48,647 nucleotides of DNA from Paraburkholderia sp. SG-MS1. GTDB taxonomy: Bacteria > Pseudomonadota > Gammaproteobacteria > Burkholderiales > Burkholderiaceae. Made by a program: the position numbers and the translations under genes. A model generated the notes under the pieces. It had not been told where the DNA came from and ran no database searches. It saw only the letters and a list, made by a program, of their open reading frames with translations. The DNA lies in contig NZ_NPIH01000154.1 in assembly GCF_012275575.1 (NCBI RefSeq), forward strand, positions 1 through 48,647, in the 5' to 3' direction. How positions within the stretch are numbered: position 1 is the stretch's first letter; every line of letters starts with the position of its first letter. Below are positions 33,572 through 42,516 of this stretch, piece after piece.

Positions 33572-34624
33572 ATGGCCAGACCGACGCCGCATTACCCGCT
33601 CTTCGAGCGACTGTTCCGCCCTTCCGTGGCGGTGGACCTCGGCACGGCCAACACCCTTATCTATACCGACGACGGCGGCATCGTGCTGAACCAGCCGTCC
33701 GTCGTGTGTTTCCAGAAGGAGCCTGCGGCTGGACCGAAGCGTGTCGCCGCGGTGGGCGCCGAAGCCCGTCAACTGCTGGGCCGCACGCCACGCAATCTCG
33801 AAACGGTGCGGCCGATGCGCCACGGCGTGATTGCCAATTTCTCAGCCGCCGAGCACATGATTTGCCAGTTCGTCGACATGGCGCGACCACGGCCGCTGTT
33901 CAGCCGCCGCGCCGCGTTCACGCTGTGCGTGCCGGCGGGCGCGACCCAGGTCGAGCGGCGCGCGATCAAGGAAGCGGCGGTTGCGGCCGGCGCGTGGAAG
34001 GTCAGCCTGATCGGCGAATCGCTGGCGTCGGCGCTCGGCGCGGGCATGCCGGTGGGGGACGCGACCGGGTCGATGGTGGTCGATATAGGCGGCGGCACCA
34101 CCGAAGTGGGCGTGATCGCGCTCGGCGGCACCGCATATAGCGGCTCGGTGCGCGTGGGCGGCGACAACTTCGACGCGGCGATCGTGAGCTATGTGCGCAA
34201 TCTGTACGGTGTGCTGCTCGGCGAGCAAACCGCTGAGCACGTGAAGAAGAACATCGGTTCGGCGGTGCGCGAGGTGCCGTTCGAGCAGATGAACGCGACC
34301 GGTCGCAGCGTCGACGACGGCTTGCCGCGCACCGTGCAGTTGAGCAATCACGATATCGCCGAGGCGATCGAAGGGCCGTTGCGTCAGGTGATCGGTGCGG
34401 TCAAGCGCGGGCTCGAAAGCGCGCCGGCCGAACTGGTGACGGACATCGCCCACCACGGCATCGTGCTGACCGGCGGCGGCGCGCTGCTCGGCAACCTTGG
34501 GCGCCGCCTGACCCGTGAACTCGGGCTCGAAGTGCGGGTGGCCGATGAACCGCTGACCTGCGCGGTGCGAGGGGCGGGTGCGGCTGCCGCGTCCGGTTTG
34601 CTCGACGAAGCCGGGTACGAATGA
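33572..34624 (+). CDS. MreB-like actin homologue (rod-shape family), second type
   Basis: 350 residues. Phosphate 1 motif AVDLGTANTLIYTDDGGIVL, an NQPSVVCFQKE strand, phosphate 2 MVVDIGGGTTEVGVIALGGT and adenosine motif GIVLTGGGALLGNLGRRLTR are intact, so ATP binding is expected. It differs from housekeeping MreB in the first 20 residues and in lacking a neighbouring mreC/mreD; the canonical mreBCD operon should be elsewhere. Flanked by two hydrolase genes on the same strand. Start at ATG 33572 is by homology; upstream frame is open 42 codons. A specialised shape, polarity or cytoskeletal role is inferred. Confidence 0.92.
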   Translation: MARPTPHYPLFERLFRPSVAVDLGTANTLIYTDDGGIVLNQPSVVCFQKEPAAGPKRVAAVGAEARQLLGRTPRNLETVRPMRHGVIANFSAAEHMICQFVDMARPRPLFSRRAAFTLCVPAGATQVERRAIKEAAVAAGAWKVSLIGESLASALGAGMPVGDATGSMVVDIGGGTTEVGVIALGGTAYSGSVRVGGDNFDAAIVSYVRNLYGVLLGEQTAEHVKKNIGSAVREVPFEQMNATGRSVDDGLPRTVQLSNHDIAEAIEGPLRQVIGAVKRGLESAPAELVTDIAHHGIVLTGGGALLGNLGRRLTRELGLEVRVADEPLTCAVRGAGAAAASGLLDEAGYE

Positions 34625-34865
34625 GGGTGTGGCGAGGACTTGCCGGCCGGGTGTTTTAACGCGCCCACGCTGACGGTGCGGGCGTGCGAGTCATGCCTAC
34701 CCGTCGGGCCAATGCCGCATCGCGGACGAGCGACCGCAAGCTTCCGGCAGCTATGTGACAATACACGTCCGCGTGCCGATTTCAGCGGTGTCGAGGCATT
34801 ATCCCCATTCCATTTCTCGCGGCGCCGCCGACTTGGCGTACTGCCGCGCTGTCTGTGAACCATCC

Positions 34866-35717
34866 GTGAATCAATCTGTTCCTGCCTCGTCGTCTTCGCC
34901 ATCTTTCATCGAGCTGCAAAGCGGTCTGCGCATGCCCTACGTGGAAGCGGGCGAGGGCGAACTGCTGCTGTTCGTGCATGGCTCGCTGTGCGATTACCGC
35001 TACTGGCAACCGCAACTCGCCGGTCTTTCGAAGCAGTATCGCTGTGTTGCGGTGAGTCTCACGCATTATTGGCCGATAACCGATACCGGGCCTGATCTGC
35101 CGTTCAGCTGGAGCAGGCATGCGGACGAGGTTGCCGATTTCATCGACCGTTCCGGCGCGGGACCGGCGCACGTGGTGGGGCATTCGCGCGGCGGCTGCGT
35201 AGCGTTTCATTGCGCGCGGCGTCATCCCGAGCGCGTACGCACGTTGACGCTCGCCGATCCGGGCGGTCCGCTGCAGATCGCCGGACGTTCGCCTGCGCGT
35301 TTGCCGGAGACCGTCAACGCGTTGCGCGCGAAAGCGGCGCAACTGATCGAAGCAGGGGAAGTGGAAGCGGGCTTGCAACTGTTCGTCGATTCGGTCAGCC
35401 GGCCCGGCTTCTGGGCGATGAGCACGCCCGGCTTTCGCAGGATGGCCACCGATAACGCGCACACGCTCACACGGCAATTGCAGGACCCCTTGCCGGCCTA
35501 CGTGCCCGAAGAAGCCGCCGAAGTGCGCTGCCCGGTGTTGCTGATCGATGGCGAGAAGAGTCCCGACATGTTCCGGCGTACCGCCGCCGCGTTGCAATCG
35601 TGGTTGCCCGATGCGCGCCGCGAGACGGTGCGCGGTGCGTCGCATGGGATGAATCTCGCGCATCCTGGCGCGTTCAATCGCTACGTCGACGAGTTCATTC
35701 GCGCAATGGGCGTGTAG
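34866..35717 (+). CDS. Alpha/beta hydrolase
   Basis: 283 residues from GTG 34866 (the frame is open further up, with no better site). Oxyanion loop LLLFVHGSLCDYRYW, nucleophile elbow AHVVGHSRGGCVAFH, acid near VLLIDGEKSPDMF, histidine in RGASHGMNLAHP. The cap region is ~90 residues. The family covers esterases, lactonases and haloperoxidase-like enzymes; the substrate is unknown. The gene ends 36 bases before a long inverted repeat and converges with the next gene. Confidence 0.88.
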   Translation: MNQSVPASSSSPSFIELQSGLRMPYVEAGEGELLLFVHGSLCDYRYWQPQLAGLSKQYRCVAVSLTHYWPITDTGPDLPFSWSRHADEVADFIDRSGAGPAHVVGHSRGGCVAFHCARRHPERVRTLTLADPGGPLQIAGRSPARLPETVNALRAKAAQLIEAGEVEAGLQLFVDSVSRPGFWAMSTPGFRRMATDNAHTLTRQLQDPLPAYVPEEAAEVRCPVLLIDGEKSPDMFRRTAAALQSWLPDARRETVRGASHGMNLAHPGAFNRYVDEFIRAMGV

Positions 35718-35753
35718 TGAGCGGCATGGGCGCGCAGTGGGTCCATTGCGCCA

Positions 35754-35800
35754 CCGTGCCGGGCTGCTAACGGCGCTTTACGCGCGGCAGCCCGGCACGG
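35754..35800. terminator. Long hairpin between convergent genes
   Basis: A 14-base arm (35754-35767, CCGTGCCGGGCTGC) and its exact complement (35787-35800) are separated by 19 bases. It lies between the hydrolase stop (35717) and the stop of the convergent gene (35823). A bidirectional terminator is likely though no T-run is present. Confidence 0.65.
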
Positions 35801-35822
35801 CAGTCCAATCAGACAGTCACGT

Positions 35823-36224
35823 TCAAACCTTGCGATGCGCGTCTTTATCGAGCGCACGTTCCGCCGCTTCGCCGACGAGGCCGTGGTAATACAGGTGCAC
35901 GCCGATCGCGAGCGAGTCGTTGCGAATTTCGTGGAAGGCCTTCCACGCTTTCACGGGGTCTTTGAATAGCAGATAGTGCGCTTCCTGAGCGATCAGGTCC
36001 GCCACTTCATGCAGGCCGTGGCCGTGCAATACATTCACGAGCGTATCGAGACTGCGATGCGTGCGTGCGTCGGTACGCGGATAAAGCATGTGCAGCACTG
36101 CCACATCCTGCGTCTTCAGCGCCGCCGATAACGCAACGACGATGTCCTGATGATTCAGCGCGGTGACGCTGTTCTCTTCCGTGTGAACATGATCCGGAAA
36201 TAGCGTTTCGAGAGAGGCGTTCAT
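35823..36224 (-). CDS. Hypothetical 133-residue helical protein
   Basis: MNASLETLFPDHVHTEENSV opens the frame, then long amphipathic helices: IVVALSAALKTQDVAVLHML, LVNVLHGHGLHEVADLIAQE and KAWKAFHEIRNDSLAIGVHL. It is rich in His (13 residues). No signal peptide or membrane helix. GGAAGGA precedes the ATG, a good start; the open frame extends 58 codons further through a terminator. Not recognised; possibly a helical bundle regulator. Its leader contains an intrinsic terminator, so control by attenuation or read-through of a small RNA gene is possible. Confidence 0.75.
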   Translation of the reverse strand: MNASLETLFPDHVHTEENSVTALNHQDIVVALSAALKTQDVAVLHMLYPRTDARTHRSLDTLVNVLHGHGLHEVADLIAQEAHYLLFKDPVKAWKAFHEIRNDSLAIGVHLYYHGLVGEAAERALDKDAHRKV

Positions 36225-36252
36225 CGGGTCCTTCCTGTTCTTCTGGCTGATT

Positions 36253-36279
36253 AAAAAAGCCCGCCGTGACGTGGCGGGC
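36253..36279 (-). terminator. Intrinsic terminator in the leader of the 133-residue gene
   Basis: On the minus strand GCCCGCC, a 7-base loop and GGCGGGC are followed by six T. The terminator sits 29 bases before the start codon of the gene at 36224, on the same strand, with no protein gene in front of it. It must therefore end a short RNA or act as an attenuator. Confidence 0.85.
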
Positions 36280-36350
36280 CAAAGACAGCGATGTGTTAGC
36301 AGGGGAAGCAAAACACCAATGCAGTATCGCAGATGCGCTGACCCCTGCGC
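36253..36350 (-). ncRNA. Candidate small RNA or attenuator leader
   Basis: The ~100 bases upstream of the intrinsic terminator hold a second pairing, GCAGGGG (36341-36347 on the complement) with CCCCTGC (36299-36305 region), enclosing ~35 bases, and a C-rich single-stranded element (GCTTCCCCTGC). An extended -10-like TGCGATACT ends at 36323. A short Hfq-type small RNA ending in the terminator, or a structured leader of the following gene, would both fit. Neither is proven. Confidence 0.4.
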
Positions 36351-36654
36351 AGTCCGGCTGCAGCAAAACATTGTTGCGGCGAGCGCGCTAACTTTCATTT
36401 AGCTGGCGGTGGCGTAGAGCGTGTGGAGAATCTTTCACACCATGTATTCGCGTGCTCCACGTGCCCTTCAGACGAGCTTCGACGGCAACGAATGTTGCGT
36501 GCGCCGAGATGGATTGTTGCCATCAATCGTCGCAATCAACGATCCTGCGGCCCGTAGAATGCGAGGCGGAGCCTGAGCATGCCAACGCGTCCGGAAGAAA
36601 CGAAGGTCGGGCATGCCGGCACGTGTGCGATGTGAAAGTATAAGGAACGTGTAG

Positions 36655-37953
36655 ATGAACTCGAAGACACACGCAACGCTGAGCTTTTCCGACAGCGATC
36701 AGACAATTGAACTGCCGATCTATCAAGGCTCGCTCGGGCCGGACGTGATCGACATTCGCAAGCTGTACGGCCAGACCGGGAAATTCACGTACGACCCGGG
36801 CTTCATGTCGACGGCGGCATGCAATTCCGAAATCACGTATATCGACGGCGACAAGGGCGAGCTGCTGTACCGCGGCTACCCGATTGACAACCTCGCGCAA
36901 AACGCCGACTTTCTTGAAACCTGTTATCTGCTGCTCAAGGGCGAACTGCCGGATGCGCAGCAGAAAGAAGCGTTCGTGGACACCGTCACGAAGCACACGA
37001 TGGTGCACGAGCAGATGCACTTCTTCTTCCGCGGTTTCCGTCGCGACGCGCATCCGATGGCGATTCTCGTCGCTGCTGTCGGCGCATTGTCGGCGTTCTA
37101 TCATGACTCGCTCGACATCAATAATGCGCAGCACCGCGAGGTCTCCGCGATCCGCATGATCGCCAAGCTGCCGACTCTCGTCGCGATGGCGTACAAGTAC
37201 ACCGTGGGTCAACCGTTCGTTTATCCGAAGAACGATCTGTCCTACAGCGCGAACTTCATGCGCATGATGTTCGCCAATCCGGCGCAGGAGTACGAGGTCA
37301 ACGACGTGCTGGTGCGCGCGCTCGACCGTATCCTGATCCTGCACGCAGACCATGAACAGAACGCATCGACCTCGACCGTGCGTCTGGCCGGTTCCTCGGG
37401 TGCGAATCCGTTCGCGTGTATCGCGGCAGGCATTGCGTGCCTGTGGGGCCCGGCGCACGGCGGCGCGAACGAAGCCGCGCTGAACATGCTGGAAGAAATC
37501 GGCTCGGTCGACAACATCCCCGAATTCATCGCGAAGGTGAAGGACAAGAACTCGGGCGTGAAGCTGATGGGCTTCGGACACCGCGTCTACAAGAACTACG
37601 ATCCGCGCGCGAAGCTGATGCGCGAGACCTGCCACGAGGTGCTGGAAGAGCTTGGCCTGCACGACGACCCGCTGTTCAAGCTGGCCATGGCGCTGGAAAA
37701 GATCGCGCTCGAAGACGATTACCTCGTGTCGCGCAAGCTGTACCCCAACGTCGACTTCTACTCGGGCATCGTGCAACGCGCACTCGGCATTCCGACCGCG
37801 ATGTTCACGTGCATCTTCGCGATGGCGCGCACGGTCGGCTGGATTGCGCAGTGGAACGAAATGATTGCCGATCCAGAGCAGAAGATCGGCCGTCCGCGTC
37901 AGCTGTTCGTGGGTGAGACGCAGCGCGAAGCCAAACCGGTGACGCAGCGTTAA
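36655..37953 (+). CDS. gltA: Citrate synthase (type II)
   Basis: 432 residues, normal length for the hexameric NADH-sensitive form. Catalytic H268 ([13 protein letters not shown]), H309 ([17 protein letters not shown]) and D367 (YPNVDFYSG) are present, with the N-terminal beta domain ([20 protein letters not shown]) found in type II enzymes. It condenses acetyl-CoA and oxaloacetate at the entry of the TCA cycle. AAGGAA lies nine bases before the ATG. A dedicated terminator follows, so it is monocistronic. Confidence 0.98.
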   Translation: MNSKTHATLSFSDSDQTIELPIYQGSLGPDVIDIRKLYGQTGKFTYDPGFMSTAACNSEITYIDGDKGELLYRGYPIDNLAQNADFLETCYLLLKGELPDAQQKEAFVDTVTKHTMVHEQMHFFFRGFRRDAHPMAILVAAVGALSAFYHDSLDINNAQHREVSAIRMIAKLPTLVAMAYKYTVGQPFVYPKNDLSYSANFMRMMFANPAQEYEVNDVLVRALDRILILHADHEQNASTSTVRLAGSSGANPFACIAAGIACLWGPAHGGANEAALNMLEEIGSVDNIPEFIAKVKDKNSGVKLMGFGHRVYKNYDPRAKLMRETCHEVLEELGLHDDPLFKLAMALEKIALEDDYLVSRKLYPNVDFYSGIVQRALGIPTAMFTCIFAMARTVGWIAQWNEMIADPEQKIGRPRQLFVGETQREAKPVTQR

Positions 37954-37961
37954 TGTGTCCA

Positions 37962-38002
37962 GGCCGTCGGCAGTCCGATGACTGCGCGACGGCCTTTTTT
38001 TT
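37962..38002 (+). terminator. Intrinsic terminator of gltA
   Basis: GGCCGTCG (37962-37969) pairs with CGACGGCC (37987-37994), with a 17-base loop that can pair further, and is followed by eight T. It starts nine bases after the gltA stop. Confidence 0.92.
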
Positions 38003-38280
38003 GCGCTGAAGTCCTGATCGAAGGCGCAGGCTGGCGACAACCGCCCCGCGGAAAAAGACCGATCTCGCTCGCGTCGCGTCAAAGCCAAACCCTCTGCACG
38101 TCCTGTGCCACGGAAATCACGCAGCGAATCTCGCAAAAAACCTCGCACAAAACCGAAACTCCCCTGTGATAAGTTCGTCTGACGCGGACAGACCCTCTAC
38201 AATCGGAAGCGACCGGCCGGCACGAAGCGGCGCCCGAATGTGAAACTGAAAGCAGAAGCGAACCCATAGGAGTGACCCTG

Positions 38281-40560
38281 ATGCAGCAGCCTGAAACCCT
38301 CGGTGGTGTGTCCCTCTCGGGCGGTGTCGATCACCGCGAGCCCGAGCCGGACGGCGTATTCATCCCGACGGAAAACCTCAATGTCGCGAGTGCCACCCAG
38401 CACGTGCTGAAGTCGGGCGACACCTTCATCGTCAACGACCCGCTCGGCGATATTACGGGCCACGACGACGGCCTGTTCGTCAACGACACCCGTGTTCTTT
38501 CGCAATTGCGCCTGACTTTCGGCGGCCGTGCGCCGTCGCTGCTGTCGGGCAGCGTCAGCAGCGACAACACCTCATTTACCGCGCATCTGACCAATCGTCC
38601 GTTGCCGCCGCTCGGCGGTGACAGCACGCCCGAAGGCGTAATCCACGTCGAGCGCGTGCGCGTGCTGTCGGGCACCGTGCTCAATGAAGCCATCGAACTC
38701 ACCAACTACGGCACGCGCGACGCGGTGGTGCCGCTGTCCATTTCGTTCGCGAGCGACTTCCGCGACATGTTCGAAGTGCGCGGCCTGAAGCGCGACAAGC
38801 AAGGCCGTGTCGAACCGGCGCGCGTGGAGAATCGTCAAGTGCTGCTCGGCTATATCGGTCTCGACGACGTCGCGCGTAATGTGCAGATCGCGTTCGCACC
38901 GGAGCCGGACAATCTGTTCGCCGACCGCGCCGACTACACCGTCAAACTGCCGGCGCAAGCGTGCGTGTCGATTTATCTGTCGGTCGCGGTGCAGGTCGTC
39001 GCGCAGTCGGACAAGGCGGGCGCCGACGTCTCGCAACCCGTGCATGCGCTGAGCGAAAGCCATCTGTCACAAATCGATGCGGAACGTCCGCGCGTTGGCC
39101 GCGCGGCGGTGCGCGCCGCACTGGTCGATGCCCACCTCGTGATGCGCGAACGCCGCCGCACGACCGCGCGCGTGCGCTCGAGCAATCCGCTTTTCAATGC
39201 ATGGATCGACCGCTCGTTCGCCGACCTCGGCCTGCTAACCACCGATCTCGCAACCGGCCCATATCCCTATGCGGGCATCCCGTGGTTCTCGACGCCGTTC
39301 GGCCGCGACGCTGTCATCACGTCGTTGCAGACGCTGTGGCTGCAACCGCAACTGGCCGCTGGCGTGCTGCGCTTTCTTGCCGAGCATCAGGCGCGCGAGA
39401 ATTCGCCATTTCGCGACGCCGCGCCCGGCAAGATCATGCACGAGATGCGCAAGGGCGAAATGGCCGCCGCCGGCGAGGTGCCGTTCGCGCTGTACTACGG
39501 CGGCGTCGACACCACGCCGCTGTTCATCGTGCTGGCCGGCGCCTATGCGGCGCGCACCGGCGACCTCGCGCTGATCGACGAATTGTGGCCGGCGCTCGAA
39601 CGTGCCGCGCAATGGGTCGCGGGCGTGTGCGACAAGAACCGCTACGGCCTGCTCGACTATCAGCGCGAGTCGGACGGTGGCCTCGCGAACCAGGGCTGGA
39701 AAGATAGTCACGACTCGGTGTTCCATGCCGACGGCCGCTTTCCCGACGGGCCGATCGCGCTGGTCGAAGTGCAGGCGTATGCGAGCGCCGCGTTCGACAC
39801 GATGGCGCGCTTCGCAAAACTGCGCGGCCTGCGCGAACCGGCTGTGCAATACAGCGAGCGCGCGAAGAAAATCCGTCAATGTGTCGAAGAGAAGTACTGG
39901 ATGGAAGAGTCCGGCTTCTACGGTATCGCGCTCGACGGCCATGGCGAACTGTGCCGCGTGATGGCGTCGAATGCGGGCCACCTGCTGGCCTTCGGGCTGC
40001 CGACGCGCGAGCGCGGCGAAGCGGTGGTGCGCGCCCTCGACTCGACGCTGTTCCACACCGGCTGGGGCGTGCGCACGCTGGCGGCGAGCCAGGCGCGTTT
40101 CAACCCGATGGCTTATCACAATGGCTCGGTCTGGCCGCACGACAACGCGTTGTGCGCGCGCGGCCTGTCGCATTACGGCGGCAAGGCGGCGGCCGTGCGC
40201 CTGTTGCAGGCGCTGTTCCAGGCGGCGGTCAATTTCGACATGCGTCTGCCCGAGCTGTTCTGCGGTTTTCCACGGCGGCGCGGCGAGCCGCCCACCGCGT
40301 ACCCGGTTGCGTGTCTGCCGCAGGCGTGGGCGGCAGGTTCGCCGTTCATGATGCTGGAAGCCTGTCTGGGCATCACGATCGACGCCGAGCGGCGCGAAGT
40401 GGTGATCGAGCAGCCGATGCTGCCCGAGGGCATCGACTGGCTTGAAATCGGCGATCTGCGGGTCGGTGATTCGTCGGTGTCGATCACGTTCCGCCGCATC
40501 GGCGAGAAGGTGGTGGCGTCGGCCGAGCAGGGCGATGTGCGCGTGGTGGCGTTGCTTTAG
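38281..40560 (+). CDS. Amylo-alpha-1,6-glucosidase / glycogen-debranching-type glycosidase
   Basis: 759 residues. N-terminal GDE_N_bis-type beta domain (LKSGDTFIVNDPLGDITGHD, GLFVNDTRVLSQLRLTFGGR) and a C-terminal (alpha/alpha)6 barrel (AGIPWFSTPFGRDAVITSLQ, YGLLDYQRESDGGLANQGWK, MAYHNGSVWPHDNALCARGL). The D/E pairs in the GRDAVIT and QGWKDSHDSV regions are candidate catalytic acids. Family members debranch glycogen-like glucans, or act on other alpha-glucosides and compatible solutes. AGGAG eight bases before ATG 38281 sets the start. Stand-alone, between gltA and a lipoprotein gene. Confidence 0.92.
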   Translation: MQQPETLGGVSLSGGVDHREPEPDGVFIPTENLNVASATQHVLKSGDTFIVNDPLGDITGHDDGLFVNDTRVLSQLRLTFGGRAPSLLSGSVSSDNTSFTAHLTNRPLPPLGGDSTPEGVIHVERVRVLSGTVLNEAIELTNYGTRDAVVPLSISFASDFRDMFEVRGLKRDKQGRVEPARVENRQVLLGYIGLDDVARNVQIAFAPEPDNLFADRADYTVKLPAQACVSIYLSVAVQVVAQSDKAGADVSQPVHALSESHLSQIDAERPRVGRAAVRAALVDAHLVMRERRRTTARVRSSNPLFNAWIDRSFADLGLLTTDLATGPYPYAGIPWFSTPFGRDAVITSLQTLWLQPQLAAGVLRFLAEHQARENSPFRDAAPGKIMHEMRKGEMAAAGEVPFALYYGGVDTTPLFIVLAGAYAARTGDLALIDELWPALERAAQWVAGVCDKNRYGLLDYQRESDGGLANQGWKDSHDSVFHADGRFPDGPIALVEVQAYASAAFDTMARFAKLRGLREPAVQYSERAKKIRQCVEEKYWMEESGFYGIALDGHGELCRVMASNAGHLLAFGLPTRERGEAVVRALDSTLFHTGWGVRTLAASQARFNPMAYHNGSVWPHDNALCARGLSHYGGKAAAVRLLQALFQAAVNFDMRLPELFCGFPRRRGEPPTAYPVACLPQAWAAGSPFMMLEACLGITIDAERREVVIEQPMLPEGIDWLEIGDLRVGDSSVSITFRRIGEKVVASAEQGDVRVVALL

Positions 40561-41156
40561 CCGGCAGCGCGACTGCCATGCCTCATGGCCGGTATACGCC
40601 GATATACCGGTCGGGGATTGCAGAAGGATGACGTGAAAGGGTTGGTCGCTTTCCCGTCACTTACTTTGACCAACGTCATGCCACCTCGGACCACCCTCGA
40701 TGCTGCAAGCATGATTGGGTGGCGAGATAGATAGGCCTCCCCACGAAAGGGCGCTTCCACGATCAAATGACCGCGCAAGCGCGCCTTCTCCATCGAATGC
40801 CGCCAGACGCTCGACGAGCGTCTGTCCGCCGGCCATGTTCAGATTCCTGTCCCGGATACGCGCCGACTCGCACAAATACGACACGAAAAGGCGCAAAACG
40901 CTGTGGTTCATTTGATTCGCTTTCTGATGACATCTGTTACGCTCGATCGGCATGTGACAGGTAATTTTAAGTAATGTGAAGTAATGTCTTAATCACGTAT
41001 TGGCATCCGGGTCCGGGCGATTTGCACGCGTCGTGCACTCGGGGGACTCGCGACTGCGCGCAGTCCCGGTCAATCGATACGTGCTAGCGAGATGCTTGCT
41101 CCTGAAGTGATCTGCTGTACCCAATTCCTCTTGTAACGACCTGGGCGGAGTACGAC
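40561..41156. other. Intergenic stretch with a short hairpin
   Basis: CCGGTATA (40589-40596) and TATACCGG (40603-40610) form an 8-bp stem 28 bases after the glycosidase stop, without a T-run. A minus frame (40657-40953) lacks a binding site. The stretch becomes AT-rich at 40905-41000, with a direct near-repeat TAAGTAATGTGAAGTAATGT around 40969-40988, probably upstream control sequence of the lipoprotein gene. Confidence 0.5.
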
Positions 41157-42443
41157 ATGTTGACAGGATCGAGTTCACGGTTGCTCGCGATTGGCGTCTT
41201 CCTGGTATTGACCGGTTGCGGCGGAGGCGGAGGCGGAGAGGGCACGACGGGTGCCTCCAGCAGTGCGGGCGCTAGCGGGGCGGGCGCCGCGAGTGCTCCG
41301 GCCGCCGCCAGTTCTCCGGGCGCTGCCAGTGCGCCGGCTTCCGCCAGCGCTCCTGCAGCAGCCACCCCCGCGTCAGGCGCATCGACCCCCAGCGTGACGA
41401 CGCCGACGCTGGCCGCCGCGACACCGGTGATCGACGGCACGACGCTCGGCGACGCCTTCTGGCCCACGGGCTCCTCATCATCAGGTGGACGGGGTCAAGC
41501 GGTGGGCGGGCTCAACTGCACCGTGCGCAGCAATGCCTACACTTACGCGCATCTGTCCATCTATCAGAACGGGCGGCTGCTTGCGCTGCCGGGTAATGTC
41601 GGCATGGTCGAGCCGACCATGGCAGCCCAGACTGGCTGCGCGTATCCGCTGCACACGGTGGATTCAACCGGCAAAATTCGCATGGACGCGAGCACCCACG
41701 CGTCATACACCTTGGGGCAGTTTTTCTCGATCTGGGGGCAAACGATCGACGCGTCCAGCGTCGCCGGCGTGAGCGGCTCGCCCATCACCCTCTACGTGAA
41801 CGATGGCGGCGCGCTCACGCAGTACACAGGCGATCCCGCGAGCCTCGTGCTGCCCGCGCATGGCGAAGTGACGATTGTCATCGGCACGCCTTTGACCCAG
41901 ATTCCGACGTACGCATGGACCGATCCGCCGCCATTCGATCCAAACCCGATCACGCTCGCGTACCTCGGTGTGGTGGGGAACAACTTCTGGCCGGCCGGTA
42001 ACAGCGCGACGGGGGGCAACGGATCGAACGTGGACGGTCTGATCTGCGCAGCCAATATGAGCGAGCTGTATCACGTCCATGCACACCTCGCTATTTTCAA
42101 GGACGGCCAGTGGCTCGCGTTGCCTGCCCTCGTCGGCATTCTGCCCCAGTGCAACTATGAAATGCACACCCACGACCAGACCGGCATCATCCATATTGAA
42201 ACGCCCACTTTCAAGACCTTCACGCTTGGCCAGTTCTTCGATATCTGGGGCCAACCGCTTAGCAGCACGAACGTAGCCGGTGTGACCGGGAACGTCGTCG
42301 CCTACATCAACGACAATGGCGATTCGCGGCGCTACATGGGTGATCTGCGCAACATCGAGTTGACCTCGCTGCGCGACATCACTTTGCAGATTGGCACGCC
42401 GGTCGGCACGCTCGCCACCTACTCGTGGTACGAACCGCAGTGA
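41157..42443 (+). CDS. Lipoprotein with two tandem copies of a His-motif domain
   Basis: 428 residues. Lipobox at LVLTGCGGGG (cysteine 21), then a ~70-residue Ala/Ser/Pro linker. Two ~145-residue repeats follow (residues ~99-245 and ~275-416), sharing FWP.G, LALP..VG, YTLGQFFSIWGQ/FTLGQFFDIWGQ, VAGV.G and IGTP. The second copy has a cluster of histidines (YHVHAHLAIF, MHTHDQTGIIHIE: H306, H308, H310, H337, H339, H346); in the first copy most are replaced (Y128, Y130, V168, R175). A surface or periplasmic metal-binding role is possible. No family name is recognised with certainty. Confidence 0.85.
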   Translation: MLTGSSSRLLAIGVFLVLTGCGGGGGGEGTTGASSSAGASGAGAASAPAAASSPGAASAPASASAPAAATPASGASTPSVTTPTLAAATPVIDGTTLGDAFWPTGSSSSGGRGQAVGGLNCTVRSNAYTYAHLSIYQNGRLLALPGNVGMVEPTMAAQTGCAYPLHTVDSTGKIRMDASTHASYTLGQFFSIWGQTIDASSVAGVSGSPITLYVNDGGALTQYTGDPASLVLPAHGEVTIVIGTPLTQIPTYAWTDPPPFDPNPITLAYLGVVGNNFWPAGNSATGGNGSNVDGLICAANMSELYHVHAHLAIFKDGQWLALPALVGILPQCNYEMHTHDQTGIIHIETPTFKTFTLGQFFDIWGQPLSSTNVAGVTGNVVAYINDNGDSRRYMGDLRNIELTSLRDITLQIGTPVGTLATYSWYEPQ

Positions 42444-42516
42444 TCGGCCGGACACGGCGGGCGCGTGGTCGTCCGCTGTGTTGTTCTTCGGAGTACCGAG
42501 GCCGTTTATCGACTAC

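Noticed and set aside
40657..40953. 98-codon minus frame between the glycosidase and the lipoprotein genes
   Set aside because: No ribosome binding site; part of it (MAGGQTLVERLAAFDGEG) looks natural but is too short to support a gene.
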